A stretch of 64,000 bases of DNA from Candidatus Gastranaerophilales bacterium (GTDB lineage: Bacteria; Cyanobacteriota; Vampirovibrionia; Gastranaerophilales; Gastranaerophilaceae). Under the pieces are notes generated by a model. That model made no database searches. It was given only the letters and a program-made list of their open reading frames with translations, and was not told where the DNA came from. The position numbers and the translations under genes were made by a program. This document shows, one piece after another, positions 34,405-43,159 of this stretch. Numbering within the stretch: the first letter of the stretch is position 1; every line of letters begins with the position of its first letter. Where the stretch lies: NCBI GenBank assembly GCA_023662705.1, contig JAMPIM010000001.1, positions 50,835 to 114,834 of the forward strand, given 5' to 3'.

Positions 34405-37050
34405 TTATTTTAATTCATTTTCGATTTTTGCAAGAACTTCATCCAGTTTAGATGCATCCTTGACTCCGCCTTGTGCGAAGTTCGGACGTCCGCCGCCGTT
34501 AGCACCTGTTGCTCGGGCAATTTCTCCAACGATTTTGCCTGCATTTACTCCTTTAGAGACAAAGCCTTCTGAAACCTTTGCTGCAACCATTTTACTGTTA
34601 GCAAGAACAATTACGCTTTCGCCTAATTTGTTACCTAAAAGTTCAATACCTGCTTTGATTGCATCTGAGTCAAAGTCTTCAATCTTAGAAATGAACAATT
34701 TGCCGCCTTCAATATCTTCTGCTTTAGAAATGAATGTTGCAAATTTGCTTCTTGCAGCTTCTTCTTTAACTCTTGTAAGTTCTTTTTGTAACTCACGATT
34801 TTCTTCCGCAAGTTTTTCAACACGTTCAAGAACTTCATCTGTATGAACTTTGAATCTTGCTTCAAGTGCGTTAGTCACTTTTGCTTTTTCGTTCAGGTAT
34901 TCGATTGCTGCATTTGATACAACAAGTTCAATTCTTCTTGTGCCTGCTGCAATTGCACCTTCTGAAACGATTTTAACAAGTCTTAAATCGCCTGTGTTTT
35001 TAGCGTGAGTACCTGCACAAAATTCGCGTGAAATTACTTCCGGTTCGCTGTCGTGTTTACATTTGCAGCCCCCGCCGCATTTGCATTTTTTAGCTCCGCC
35101 TATTGATACAACTCTTACTACATCTTCGTATTTTTCGCCGAATAGGGCTGTTGCACCTGTAAGTTTTGCTTTTTCGATATCCATAACATCAGTTTGAACA
35201 GGGAGTTTTTCACCAATCCATTTGTTCATCAAGTTTTCTGTTTTTTCAATTTCTTGAGGTGTCATTGCTCTTGAGAATGTGAAATCGAATCTCATACGAT
35301 TTTCTTCAACCTGAGAACCTGCTTGTTTAACTTCATCACCTACAACATTGATTAGCGCTGCTTGTAATAAGTGTGCTGATGTGTGGTGAACTTTGATTTC
35401 GTTACGTCTTGCAACATCGATTAATGCAGCAACGCTGTCACCAACATTAATTTCGCCGTTAACGATTTGACATCTGTGAACGAATAGGTGGTTAACTTTG
35501 AATGTTGTTAAAACTTCTGCTTTTAATGTTTCGTTTACAAGATAACCGCTGTCGCCTACCTGCCCGCCGCATTCTGCGTAGAATGGTGTTCTGTCAAGAA
35601 CAACATCTGTATAACCTTCACCGTCAATAAGTGCAAGAACTTTAGCTTCGCAAGCCGTTTCTTCGTAACCTAAGAATTCAGTTGAACCTACTTCTTCTTC
35701 AACTTTTGCGTATTTGATATCGCCTGTTACGGAAATCTTAGCAGTAGCTGCTTTTGCACGGTCTTTTTGTTCCTGCATAGCTGTTTTAAATCCCGCTTCA
35801 TCAATTGCGAGTCCGTTTTCTTCTGCGATTTCTTTTGTTAATTCAAATGGGAAGCCGTAAGTATCATAGAGTTTGAATGCGCTTTCGCCATCGATATCTT
35901 TTTTAGCATCGATAAATTCGTCAAGCATTTTGTAGCCTCTATCAAGAGTTTTTGCGAAACGTTCTTCTTCTTTTTTGATGACATCAACGATTTTTTCTTT
36001 GTTTTTAACCAAATCAGGGTAAGCCTGACCATAGTTTTCAACTACAACATCAACCAATTTGTACAAGAACGGTAAATCCATACCTAAGATTTTTCCGTGA
36101 CGAAGAGCACGACGGAGAATCATTCTTAGAACATAGCTTCTGCCTTCGTTACCAGGGATTACGCCGTCCGAAATCAGGAATGATACACATCTTGCGTGGT
36201 CGGTGATGATTCTTAGAGAAACATCGGTTTTTTCTGATTTTTTATAAGGAACGCCTGACATTTCAGAAACTTTATCCAAAATAGGTTTTAAAAGGTCTGT
36301 TTCAAATGTAGAAGCTACACCCTGGCAAACCATTGTAATACGTTCCAAGCCCATACCTGTATCAACGTTTTTCTTTTCTAAAGGTGACTGGTTGCCTTCT
36401 TCGTCCTGATAAAGTTCAGTGAATACAAGGTTCCAGATTTCAACCCAGCGGTCGCATTCGCAAGTGTCGATGCCGCAGTCAGGGTGGTTACATTTGTATT
36501 CTTCACCTAAGTCGTAGTGGATTTCTGAACATGGACCGCAAGAACCGGAAGCTCCGGGAGGACCCCAGAAGTTGTCTTTTTTGCCTTTTCTTTTAATCCT
36601 TTCGGCTGGAACACCTATACTTTGCCAGATTTCGAAAGCTTCATCATCAGTTTCAAAAATTGTTATCCAAAGACGGTCTTTGTCGAGTTTAAGAACTTCT
36701 GTAACAAATTCCCAAGCCCAAGGAATAATTTCTTTTTTATAATAATCGCCGAATGAAAAGTTTCCTAGCATTTCAAAGAAGGTGTGGTGGCGCGGTGTGC
36801 GTCCAACATTTTCAATATCTGAGTCTTTTCCGCCTGCACGTGCGCATTTTTGACAAGAAGTTGCGCGAGCAGGGTCATAAGGTGATTTTACTATACCTAA
36901 GAAAATAGGTAAAAATTGTAACATGCCCGCTGTAGTTAATAATACGGTTGGATTGTCAGGCACAAGGCTTGAACTTTCCACAACCGTATGAGCATGTTTG
37001 TCTTTAAAATAATCTAAATATAATTGTCTGATTTCGTTTCCTTTTAACAT
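34405..37050 (-). CDS. alaS: alanyl-tRNA synthetase
   Basis: Charges tRNA-Ala. The class II catalytic core spans residues 1-240 (DKHAHTVVESSSLVPDN, GRTPRHHTFFEMLGNFSFGDYYK, GASGSCGPCSEIHYDLG). The editing domain has HHTSAHLLQAAL and the CxxxH motif FCAGTHAKNTGDL. The C-Ala domain ends GANGGGRPNFAQGG. Length 881. Just before the editing CxxxH motif there is an extra Cys-rich insert (KKCKCGGGCKCKHD, near residue 650). A second Cys-rich loop (CNHPDCGIDTCECDRW) follows the catalytic motif. AAAGGA precedes the ATG. Confidence 0.97.
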   Translation of the reverse strand: MLKGNEIRQLYLDYFKDKHAHTVVESSSLVPDNPTVLLTTAGMLQFLPIFLGIVKSPYDPARATSCQKCARAGGKDSDIENVGRTPRHHTFFEMLGNFSFGDYYKKEIIPWAWEFVTEVLKLDKDRLWITIFETDDEAFEIWQSIGVPAERIKRKGKKDNFWGPPGASGSCGPCSEIHYDLGEEYKCNHPDCGIDTCECDRWVEIWNLVFTELYQDEEGNQSPLEKKNVDTGMGLERITMVCQGVASTFETDLLKPILDKVSEMSGVPYKKSEKTDVSLRIITDHARCVSFLISDGVIPGNEGRSYVLRMILRRALRHGKILGMDLPFLYKLVDVVVENYGQAYPDLVKNKEKIVDVIKKEEERFAKTLDRGYKMLDEFIDAKKDIDGESAFKLYDTYGFPFELTKEIAEENGLAIDEAGFKTAMQEQKDRAKAATAKISVTGDIKYAKVEEEVGSTEFLGYEETACEAKVLALIDGEGYTDVVLDRTPFYAECGGQVGDSGYLVNETLKAEVLTTFKVNHLFVHRCQIVNGEINVGDSVAALIDVARRNEIKVHHTSAHLLQAALINVVGDEVKQAGSQVEENRMRFDFTFSRAMTPQEIEKTENLMNKWIGEKLPVQTDVMDIEKAKLTGATALFGEKYEDVVRVVSIGGAKKCKCGGGCKCKHDSEPEVISREFCAGTHAKNTGDLRLVKIVSEGAIAAGTRRIELVVSNAAIEYLNEKAKVTNALEARFKVHTDEVLERVEKLAEENRELQKELTRVKEEAARSKFATFISKAEDIEGGKLFISKIEDFDSDAIKAGIELLGNKLGESVIVLANSKMVAAKVSEGFVSKGVNAGKIVGEIARATGANGGGRPNFAQGGVKDASKLDEVLAKIENELK

Positions 37051-37112
37051 AGTTATTTCCTTTAAATATTTTGTTATGACTTAATTATACTGCAAACAAA
37101 ATGATTATATGC

Positions 37113-37118
37113 TAAGAT
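37113..37118 (+). promoter_or_regulatory. -10 element of the SMR gene, leaderless arrangement
   Basis: TAAGAT, then tgcttt, then the ATG at 37125. No Shine-Dalgarno is present. Confidence 0.5.
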
Positions 37119-37124
37119 TGCTTT

Positions 37125-37442
37125 ATGAGTTGGTTATATTTATTAATAGCTGCTTTATTTGAAGTTGGCTGGCCGTTTGGTTTAAAGATGGCAGAAATAT
37201 CTGCTGTAAAGATTTGGTGGATAATTTTTGCAATTATAGCAATGACTTTGAGCGGTGTATTTTTGTATATGGCTCAAAAAGAAATTCCAATAGGAACTGC
37301 TTATGCTGTTTGGACCGGAATTGGAGCAAGCTGTACTTTCTTGCTTGGTGTTGCAGTTTTTCATGATGCGATGAGTTTGATTAGATTTTTAGGAATTGTA
37401 TTTATCATAATCGGGGTAACTCTTTTAAAAATCGGGCATTAA
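37125..37442 (+). CDS. sugE: SMR-family exporter, SugE/Gdx type
   Basis: Small multidrug resistance transporter of 105 residues with four membrane helices, working as an antiparallel dimer. The essential Glu is in FEVGWPFGLK (residue 13). IPIGTAYAVWTGIGASCTFLLG (near 60-81) has the Tyr/Trp signature of the family. The W-P/A-x-GLK context points to the SugE/Gdx (guanidinium exporter) branch rather than EmrE. I see no guanidine riboswitch in the 74-nt gap to alaS. The start is leaderless in appearance. Confidence 0.88.
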   Translation: MSWLYLLIAALFEVGWPFGLKMAEISAVKIWWIIFAIIAMTLSGVFLYMAQKEIPIGTAYAVWTGIGASCTFLLGVAVFHDAMSLIRFLGIVFIIIGVTLLKIGH

Positions 37443-37480
37443 AACAGGCTTGTAATAAAATAAAAAAATTTTATCCTACC

Positions 37481-37515
37481 CCCCTTTACAAAAAAAATTT
37501 ATTTGCTAATATAAT
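37481..37515 (+). promoter_or_regulatory. promoter of tRNA-Asn, sharing a 22-bp block with tRNA-Ala
   Basis: TTTACA (37485-37490) and TATAAT (37510-37515). Positions 37481-37502 are identical to 16370-16391 upstream of tRNA-Ala, including the C4 run and the A8 run. Confidence 0.7.
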
Positions 37516-37526
37516 TAAGGAAACAT

Positions 37527-37598
37527 TCCTCAGTAGCTCAATGGCGGAGCAACCGGCTGTTAACCGGTAGGTTGTTGGTTCGAGTCCAACCTGGGGAG
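37527..37598 (+). tRNA. tRNA-Asn (anticodon GTT)
   Basis: A 72-nt cloverleaf with acceptor stem TCCTCAG/CTGGGGA, discriminator G, D stem GCTC/GAGC, anticodon stem ACCGG/CCGGT with loop CTGTTAA (anticodon GTT) and T stem GTTGG/CCAAC. CCA is not encoded (GTTTTT follows), unlike tRNA-Ala in this window, so the organism needs a CCA-adding enzyme. Confidence 0.96.
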
Positions 37599-37618
37599 TT
37601 TTTTCATATTAGAAGTAT

Positions 37619-37658
37619 CTCTCCGAGTTCACTTGTAGGACTTTTCGGAGAGTTTTTT
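37619..37658 (+). terminator. terminator after tRNA-Asn
   Basis: CTCTCCGA (37619-37626) pairs with TCGGAGAG (37645-37652), enclosing a partly paired 18-nt interior, and is followed by six T. Confidence 0.8.
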
Positions 37659-37733
37659 GTAATCGAACCAACTAGCAAAAATTTTTCTTTACATTTGTTT
37701 TATTAACTCAATGGTTTATTTAGGAGTTATTTT

Positions 37734-38330
37734 ATGTCAAATCAATGTATTAAAACAAAAAAAGAAGAGATTGTTAACTATTGGTTTTTTGAACAATTTG
37801 TAGAGGAGTCAGGTTTAAGTGTTGATGCAGCAGAAGCACATGAACGATGCTGGCGCTGCGGATGTGAACATAATTTGGAACGTTGTCATATAGTTCCCGC
37901 ATCTTTGGGCGGAAAGGACGAACCTTCTAATTTAGTTCTGCTATGTCATCGTTGTCATTTAGATAACCCTAATATTACCGACCCTGAAATAATGTGGGAC
38001 TGGATACGTGCATATGGAGTTCCTATGTATGGAACTTTTTGGGGAATTTTAGGTATGAAAGAGTATGCTTTTATTTATCACAAAAGTTTTTATACAGAAA
38101 TTTTAGACTTAGGCATAACTCCTGATGATGAATTTATGGAATATTTTAATGCGAACCTGAAGGATCTTTTAAAAGAAACAACGTATCATTATGGTCATGC
38201 TTATTTAAACACTGCAACCTTAGCCGGTGTCTATAGGATGTTGTTAAAAAGAATAGCTAAAGAACATGGAAAAAAGGTTTTGCTGCCGGATTATAATACT
38301 CCAAGAAAACCGTGGTGGATGGAAAATTAG
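37734..38330 (+). CDS. HNH endonuclease-domain protein
   Basis: A 198-residue protein with an HNH/zinc-finger nuclease core near residues 38-80: CWRCG (C-x2-C), RCHIVPASLGG (first His), PSNLVLLCHRCH (Asn, C-x2-C and last His). The C-terminal 120 residues are aromatic-rich and unrecognised. Stand-alone proteins like this occur in mobile or defence settings, but no phage, methylase or integrase genes are nearby. It lies 135 nt downstream of tRNA-Asn. AGGAG precedes the ATG. The substrate is unknown. Confidence 0.8.
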   Translation: MSNQCIKTKKEEIVNYWFFEQFVEESGLSVDAAEAHERCWRCGCEHNLERCHIVPASLGGKDEPSNLVLLCHRCHLDNPNITDPEIMWDWIRAYGVPMYGTFWGILGMKEYAFIYHKSFYTEILDLGITPDDEFMEYFNANLKDLLKETTYHYGHAYLNTATLAGVYRMLLKRIAKEHGKKVLLPDYNTPRKPWWMEN

Positions 38331-38333
38331 GTG

Positions 38334-39890
38334 TTATAAAATTTTCTCCAAATCTTTTTTCGCAAAAGTTATTCCTTCAATATTGAACATTTCTTGCAAA
38401 ACATTCATTAATGACGGATTTAGCATGATCGGTGCACATTTGCCAACATAAACGCGTGTATTTTCCTGTTCCGAAAAATATATCATTTGAGAAATAGAAT
38501 TCCTGTCGCATTTTGGGAAAAATGCTGTAATTGGAAGCGCAAAATCCTTAATATCATTATAGAATCTAACCATGCTGTAAGAGTCGAAACAAGCATTAAT
38601 TGCAATGACATTTTCTTTTTCAATATTGTAAGAAAAAGAAATAATCAGTACATTTTCAGGTGTAAGTTTAATCAGTTTTTCGAAGTATGCTTTTTGTTCA
38701 AGCGAATATCTTTCTAAACCGATTAAGAATATTTTGTTAAACTTACCACTTTCGATTTTTGTTTTGATTGTATGAAGTGTTTCTTCATAGTTACATCCAA
38801 TTTTAACGCTTTCGCATTGTTTTCCTGTCTTGAAGCCTTTTGCGTTTTCGCTGACTTCAATTACTCTTGAAAAATCGTTGTTTTCAATTTTTATAACACC
38901 TTTCGGGCATGTATAATCAGTTGTAAACAATAAGCCTCTATAAAGATTTTCTATATTATGAAGAGAGTGTTTTGTTAATATAATTGCTCCCGGGAAAGTT
39001 GAAAAATCAAGAAGACAGTTTTCAACTCCTTGACCGTATTGACCTCGGAGGTTTTTATATTCTTTAAATTTTGGGAAGTTATGGGCAAGCATCATATCAT
39101 CGTGTGTATAAACATCGATATCTGTTTCTTTTAAGGCTTCAAGAATTGTTTCAAGCTCGCGAATGTTTGAACCTACAACCAGAACGGCTTTTGAAGGAAC
39201 TGTTGTAAATGAAACATCCGTTTCTTCTTCTTTGCCGTAGCGTTCTTCTTGTGCAAGACGTACTAGATGCATTATTTCATTGTTTACGATAGAAGCTGAT
39301 TTGATTTCATTTTTCAAACTTTCGACTTCGGTATTTTCGCCGATTTTGTTTAAGAGTTTCAGAATAGTCAAATAACCTTTATCATAGTTTTTGTCAAAAC
39401 TTTCTAAATCCATAAGATTTATGCTGATGCTTTTTGCAATTATGAGCATAATCTTTTGTAAATCTCTTATTTCAGGATTCATGGAATCAACATTCTTTTG
39501 AATCTCTGATTCTCCGTATTTGATTGCAGAAATTATATCTTTTGTTTCTTTGAATAGTTCAAGATTTCCTATTTGTTCTTCTGCAAAATCTTCTTCTCCG
39601 CAAATATCATTATATTTTTGGATTATTGAAGGAAGTTCTTCTTTAAATCTTGTTATTGCCGAAGTGAAACTACTTTCTGTAAATTCAGGATTTGAAATAG
39701 TGATTGTAATAGTGTTAAGAATCAGGTTTTCAACATTTTTATCAATAATTTCGTGTTGATATAAATTGAGTGCATATTTTGTTATAAATCTCAAATACAG
39801 AACTAATACCGCTTGCAGCGCGTAAGTTCTTGGATTAACCGAGCAAATCCCTCTTGATATGCAGCTGTCATATTGGAAATCGTTTGTCAT
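38334..39890 (-). CDS. divergent hybrid-cluster-protein (Hcp/hydroxylamine reductase) homologue
   Basis: A 518-residue protein with the Hcp/CO-dehydrogenase fold order. It has an N-terminal helical domain with C-x4-C (CISRGICS, residues 10-17). A Rossmann domain follows with VLVVGSNIRELETILEAL, VYTHDDMMLAHNFPKF and FPGAIILTKHSLHN; Hcp proper has TTNC where this has TKHS. The second Rossmann domain has IFLIGLERYS and NACFDSYS. Several Cys that hold the hybrid Fe-S-O cluster in Hcp are missing, so hydroxylamine reductase activity is doubtful. I recall similar Cys-poor Hcp-like proteins in Clostridia, unverified. Divergent from recG. Confidence 0.65.
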   Translation of the reverse strand: MTNDFQYDSCISRGICSVNPRTYALQAVLVLYLRFITKYALNLYQHEIIDKNVENLILNTITITISNPEFTESSFTSAITRFKEELPSIIQKYNDICGEEDFAEEQIGNLELFKETKDIISAIKYGESEIQKNVDSMNPEIRDLQKIMLIIAKSISINLMDLESFDKNYDKGYLTILKLLNKIGENTEVESLKNEIKSASIVNNEIMHLVRLAQEERYGKEEETDVSFTTVPSKAVLVVGSNIRELETILEALKETDIDVYTHDDMMLAHNFPKFKEYKNLRGQYGQGVENCLLDFSTFPGAIILTKHSLHNIENLYRGLLFTTDYTCPKGVIKIENNDFSRVIEVSENAKGFKTGKQCESVKIGCNYEETLHTIKTKIESGKFNKIFLIGLERYSLEQKAYFEKLIKLTPENVLIISFSYNIEKENVIAINACFDSYSMVRFYNDIKDFALPITAFFPKCDRNSISQMIYFSEQENTRVYVGKCAPIMLNPSLMNVLQEMFNIEGITFAKKDLEKIL

Positions 39891-39940
39891 ATTGTTATGA
39901 TAAATCCTGTTAACAAAAAATAAATTGCCCTAAGTGGTGA

Positions 39941-39946
39941 TATAAT
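39941..39946 (+). promoter_or_regulatory. -10 element of recG, leaderless arrangement
   Basis: TATAAT, then attcct, then the ATG of recG at 39953. No ribosome binding site. Confidence 0.6.
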
Positions 39947-39952
39947 ATTCCT

Positions 39953-42322
39953 ATGGATAACTTGGAGCAGGTCAAAAAGGCTGTAGAGATTGAGGTAAAA
40001 CATAAATATATCAATATCAACGGAAAAAGCCGAAACTTTTCTTCGTTTATTTGTTCTGTTTTGAGAAAAGAAATCAAACTCTATCCTGATAATCCAAAAT
40101 GGAAAGTGCTTCTTGAGCACTTTGAACGCTATCACATGGAAACAGTGCCTTCTCGCAAAAAATCTTTGGAGAGACTTGTGTCTGTTATAAAAGCCCAATA
40201 TCTTGCACCGCCTGAACCTGAACAACCGACTGAAAAGAAACCGTTTTCGGGTTTGGATGTGATGTATATAAAAGGTGTAGGTCCAAAAATAGCTTATATG
40301 CTTAATAAGCTCGGGATTTATACGGCGAGTGATTTGCTGTATTATTTTCCGCGCAAGCACATCGATTATTCAACCAGAACCCGTATTCGGGATTTGGAAG
40401 AAGGAATGACTACAACAATTTTTGGAACAATTAAATCTGTTGAGGCATTCACAACAAAGAGCAACCTCGGGGTTATTAAGGTTAAAATTGCAGACGGTTC
40501 GGGGAGTATTAACTTAAGCTTTTTTGCATCTAAATCTTCAAAATTTGTGCTTGAGAGAATGAAATCGCAGTTTCCGAAAGGTTCGGGAATAATGGTTTCG
40601 GGAGTTGTTAAACTTAATTCTTATGACGGACGTTTAACTCTGGATAAACCGACTTATTCTATAATGGATGATGAGGCGCTTGCTCCATCTAATTTGAATC
40701 TGGCTAGAATTGTTCCGATTTACCCCCTTAGTGAAAATCTGAGTATTAAGACTTTGCGTAAAGCTATTAACAGTGTTTTGGAAACATATAGTGAAGAGAT
40801 TGAGACTGTGCTGCCTGAATTTCTTCTCAAAAAATATAATATTATGGAAAAACGCGAAGCTTTAAGACAGATTCATTTTCCTGATACCAAAGAAAAACTT
40901 GATATTGCAAGGTTTTCGCTTGTGTTTGAAGAATTCTTTTTAATCCAGTTAAAACTTGCATTATTGCGTGAAGAAAATAATAAAAACCTTGCTTCAATTC
41001 CTCTAGAAATCAAGAAAGATGGTCTTGTAATGAATTTTATTAATTCTTTGCCGTTTAAACTTACAGGGGCTCAGCAAAGAGCTGTTAATGAGATTTTAGC
41101 GGATTTGAATTCTACTAAACCAATGCAAAGACTTCTTCAAGGTGATGTTGGGAGCGGGAAAACGGTTGTTGCAACAATTATGCTTCTTGCAGCGATTGAA
41201 AACGGATATCAGGCAGCGATTATGGCGCCTACAGAAATCCTTGCGCAGCAGCATTACAATAATATGTTTAAATGGCTTAATCCGTTAGGAATAAGAGTTG
41301 AATTGTTTTTGGGAAGTATTGGTAAAAAACGGCGTCAGATTTCTGAAACGAATCTTAGAAACGGTCAGGTTGATATTGCAGTTGGTACGCATGCTTTGAT
41401 TCAAAACAGTGTTGAGTTTGCAAACCTCGGGGCGGTTGTTATTGATGAACAGCACAGATTCGGGGTTAAACAGCGTCTTGCTTTGCGTAAAAAATCACAG
41501 AGCCCTCAGGTTTTGACAATGACAGCAACTCCGATTCCGAGAACTTTGGCGATTACAATGAACGGTGATTTGGATTTGACTATTATTGACGAACTTCCAA
41601 ACGGCAGGAAGCCGATTCTTACTTATATGACAAATTCGCGCAAACAGATTGCGGATTTGATTCGACGCGAAGTTGCAGAAGGACGGCAAGCTTATATTGT
41701 TTATCCGCTGATTGAAGAGAGTGAAACTCTTTCTGCTAAAGCTGCTACTGCCGAAAAAGAAAAATGGGAGACAGAAGTTTTTCCTGAATACAAAATCGGA
41801 CTTTTGCACGGCAAGCTCAAAAATGATGAAAAAGAAGATGTAATGGCGAAATTCAAAAACAAAGAATATGATATTCTTGTTTCGACAACTGTAGTGGAAG
41901 TCGGGGTTGATGTTCCGAATGCAACGGTTATTGTTATAGAAAATGCCGAACGATTCGGGCTTTCACAGCTGCATCAGCTTCGCGGACGTGTCGGCAGAAG
42001 CGATTTGCAGTCGTATTGTTTATTATCTTCAGGAACAAAATCCCAAGAAACCCGCGCACGTTTAGAGATTATGACTCAAACGAATGACGGTTTTGTTATT
42101 GCGGAAAAAGATTTACAAATCCGCGGCCCCGGAGAGTTTTTGGGAACACGTCAGAGCGGACTGCCTGATATGATTATTGCAGATATTGTGAATGATTCAA
42201 AAATTCTTGAGCAGGCACGAAGCGAAGCTATTAGTTTCGTTAAAAACTATAATATCGAAGACTATCCGTTATTAAAAGAATCCAAAGGCTTGAACTTTGA
42301 CGGGGATATTTTTAACAGTTAA
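39953..42322 (+). CDS. recG: ATP-dependent DNA helicase RecG
   Basis: Branch-migration helicase for stalled forks and recombination. Residues 1-100 form an extra helical N-terminus longer than in E. coli RecG, as in cyanobacterial relatives. The wedge/OB domain follows (IKGVGPKIAYMLNKLGI, then FGTIKSVEAF). The SF2 motor has GDVGSGKTVVATIM (Walker A), DEQHRFG (DEQH box), TATPIPRTLA, STTVVEVGVDVPNA and QLRGRVGRSD. The C-terminus carries GPGEFLGTRQSGLP. Length 789. Confidence 0.96.
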   Translation: MDNLEQVKKAVEIEVKHKYININGKSRNFSSFICSVLRKEIKLYPDNPKWKVLLEHFERYHMETVPSRKKSLERLVSVIKAQYLAPPEPEQPTEKKPFSGLDVMYIKGVGPKIAYMLNKLGIYTASDLLYYFPRKHIDYSTRTRIRDLEEGMTTTIFGTIKSVEAFTTKSNLGVIKVKIADGSGSINLSFFASKSSKFVLERMKSQFPKGSGIMVSGVVKLNSYDGRLTLDKPTYSIMDDEALAPSNLNLARIVPIYPLSENLSIKTLRKAINSVLETYSEEIETVLPEFLLKKYNIMEKREALRQIHFPDTKEKLDIARFSLVFEEFFLIQLKLALLREENNKNLASIPLEIKKDGLVMNFINSLPFKLTGAQQRAVNEILADLNSTKPMQRLLQGDVGSGKTVVATIMLLAAIENGYQAAIMAPTEILAQQHYNNMFKWLNPLGIRVELFLGSIGKKRRQISETNLRNGQVDIAVGTHALIQNSVEFANLGAVVIDEQHRFGVKQRLALRKKSQSPQVLTMTATPIPRTLAITMNGDLDLTIIDELPNGRKPILTYMTNSRKQIADLIRREVAEGRQAYIVYPLIEESETLSAKAATAEKEKWETEVFPEYKIGLLHGKLKNDEKEDVMAKFKNKEYDILVSTTVVEVGVDVPNATVIVIENAERFGLSQLHQLRGRVGRSDLQSYCLLSSGTKSQETRARLEIMTQTNDGFVIAEKDLQIRGPGEFLGTRQSGLPDMIIADIVNDSKILEQARSEAISFVKNYNIEDYPLLKESKGLNFDGDIFNS

Positions 42323-42388
42323 AAATCTCATCTATTTGGATGTTATTTTGCATGCCGACTTTCCATACAATAGAATCGGGAGAGGAAT

Positions 42389-43159
42389 ATGCAAATTAAC
42401 TCAAATATTGAGAAAAATTTGGCTAAAGCCATAAATAAGGTAACTTTACCTAAAAAATCACGTTCATACGAATTGTGTGTTAAGGCTGATGCTTTGAGAT
42501 TTGCAAAATCTTACCGCGAATCCGTTAAGTATTACCTCGATTCAATTATGATGGATAGAGAACATCAGGAAGCTTATTGGGGCTTGGCAATTTCTTATAA
42601 GTATTTGACTGAATATGAAAAAGCTATAAAAACTCTTGTTAAGTTAACTGAATTGGATGACAAGAATGATAAATATTTCTTTGAACTCGGAGTTTGTCAT
42701 CTTTCAAACGGATATCCTGCGGAAGCTATTCCTTGCTTAATAAAAGCGATTATTATTAATAAAGAGAATTTAGAAGCGCAAATCCAATTGGCAATTGCAC
42801 ATGAGCTTGTTGAAGAAACTGATTTGTCGTTGATGATTTATAACAAACTTATTGAAACAAATCCTGAATTTTTGAAAGCATATTATAACAAAGGCGCAAT
42901 GTTGATGGGTATGGGCGATTTTACGGAAGCTTCAAAAACATTCTTCCAGCTAATCAAACGTAACCCTGATTATTATAAAGCTTATATTGGCATTGCTATG
43001 AGTTTTGACAAACTTGGACGTTACAGCGATGCAATAAGATACTATAAAAAGTTTTTGGAACTCAAACAGTTCTCCGAAGATGCTGTTTTTGCACGTGAGA
43101 GAATTTCAGAGTTAAGAGAAATGATTTCGGGCAGAGAAAATAACTTAACCTTGGTTTAG
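42389..43159 (+). CDS. cytoplasmic TPR protein
   Basis: A 256-residue protein with about six TPR units from residue 25 onward (for example AYWGLAISYKYLTEYEKAIK and AYIGIAMSFDKLGRYSDAIR). No signal peptide. GGGAGAGGA lies just before the ATG. Its end overlaps the convergent TPR lipoprotein-like gene by 15 nt. Function unknown; probably a protein-protein adaptor. Confidence 0.8.
   Translation: MQINSNIEKNLAKAINKVTLPKKSRSYELCVKADALRFAKSYRESVKYYLDSIMMDREHQEAYWGLAISYKYLTEYEKAIKTLVKLTELDDKNDKYFFELGVCHLSNGYPAEAIPCLIKAIIINKENLEAQIQLAIAHELVEETDLSLMIYNKLIETNPEFLKAYYNKGAMLMGMGDFTEASKTFFQLIKRNPDYYKAYIGIAMSFDKLGRYSDAIRYYKKFLELKQFSEDAVFARERISELREMISGRENNLTLV

Noticed and set aside
37051..37124. Guanidine riboswitch upstream of the SugE/Gdx-type gene
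   Set aside because: The gap is only 74 nt, is AT-rich with no stable hairpins, and the promoter -10 lies 6 nt before the start codon.
39887..40360. 157-codon open frame antisense to the start of recG, and similar long antisense frames inside alaS (34460-34846), uvrA and pilMN
   Set aside because: They lie opposite well-supported genes, have no ribosome site or promoter pattern, and encode compositionally odd proteins typical of the reverse frame of AT-rich genes.
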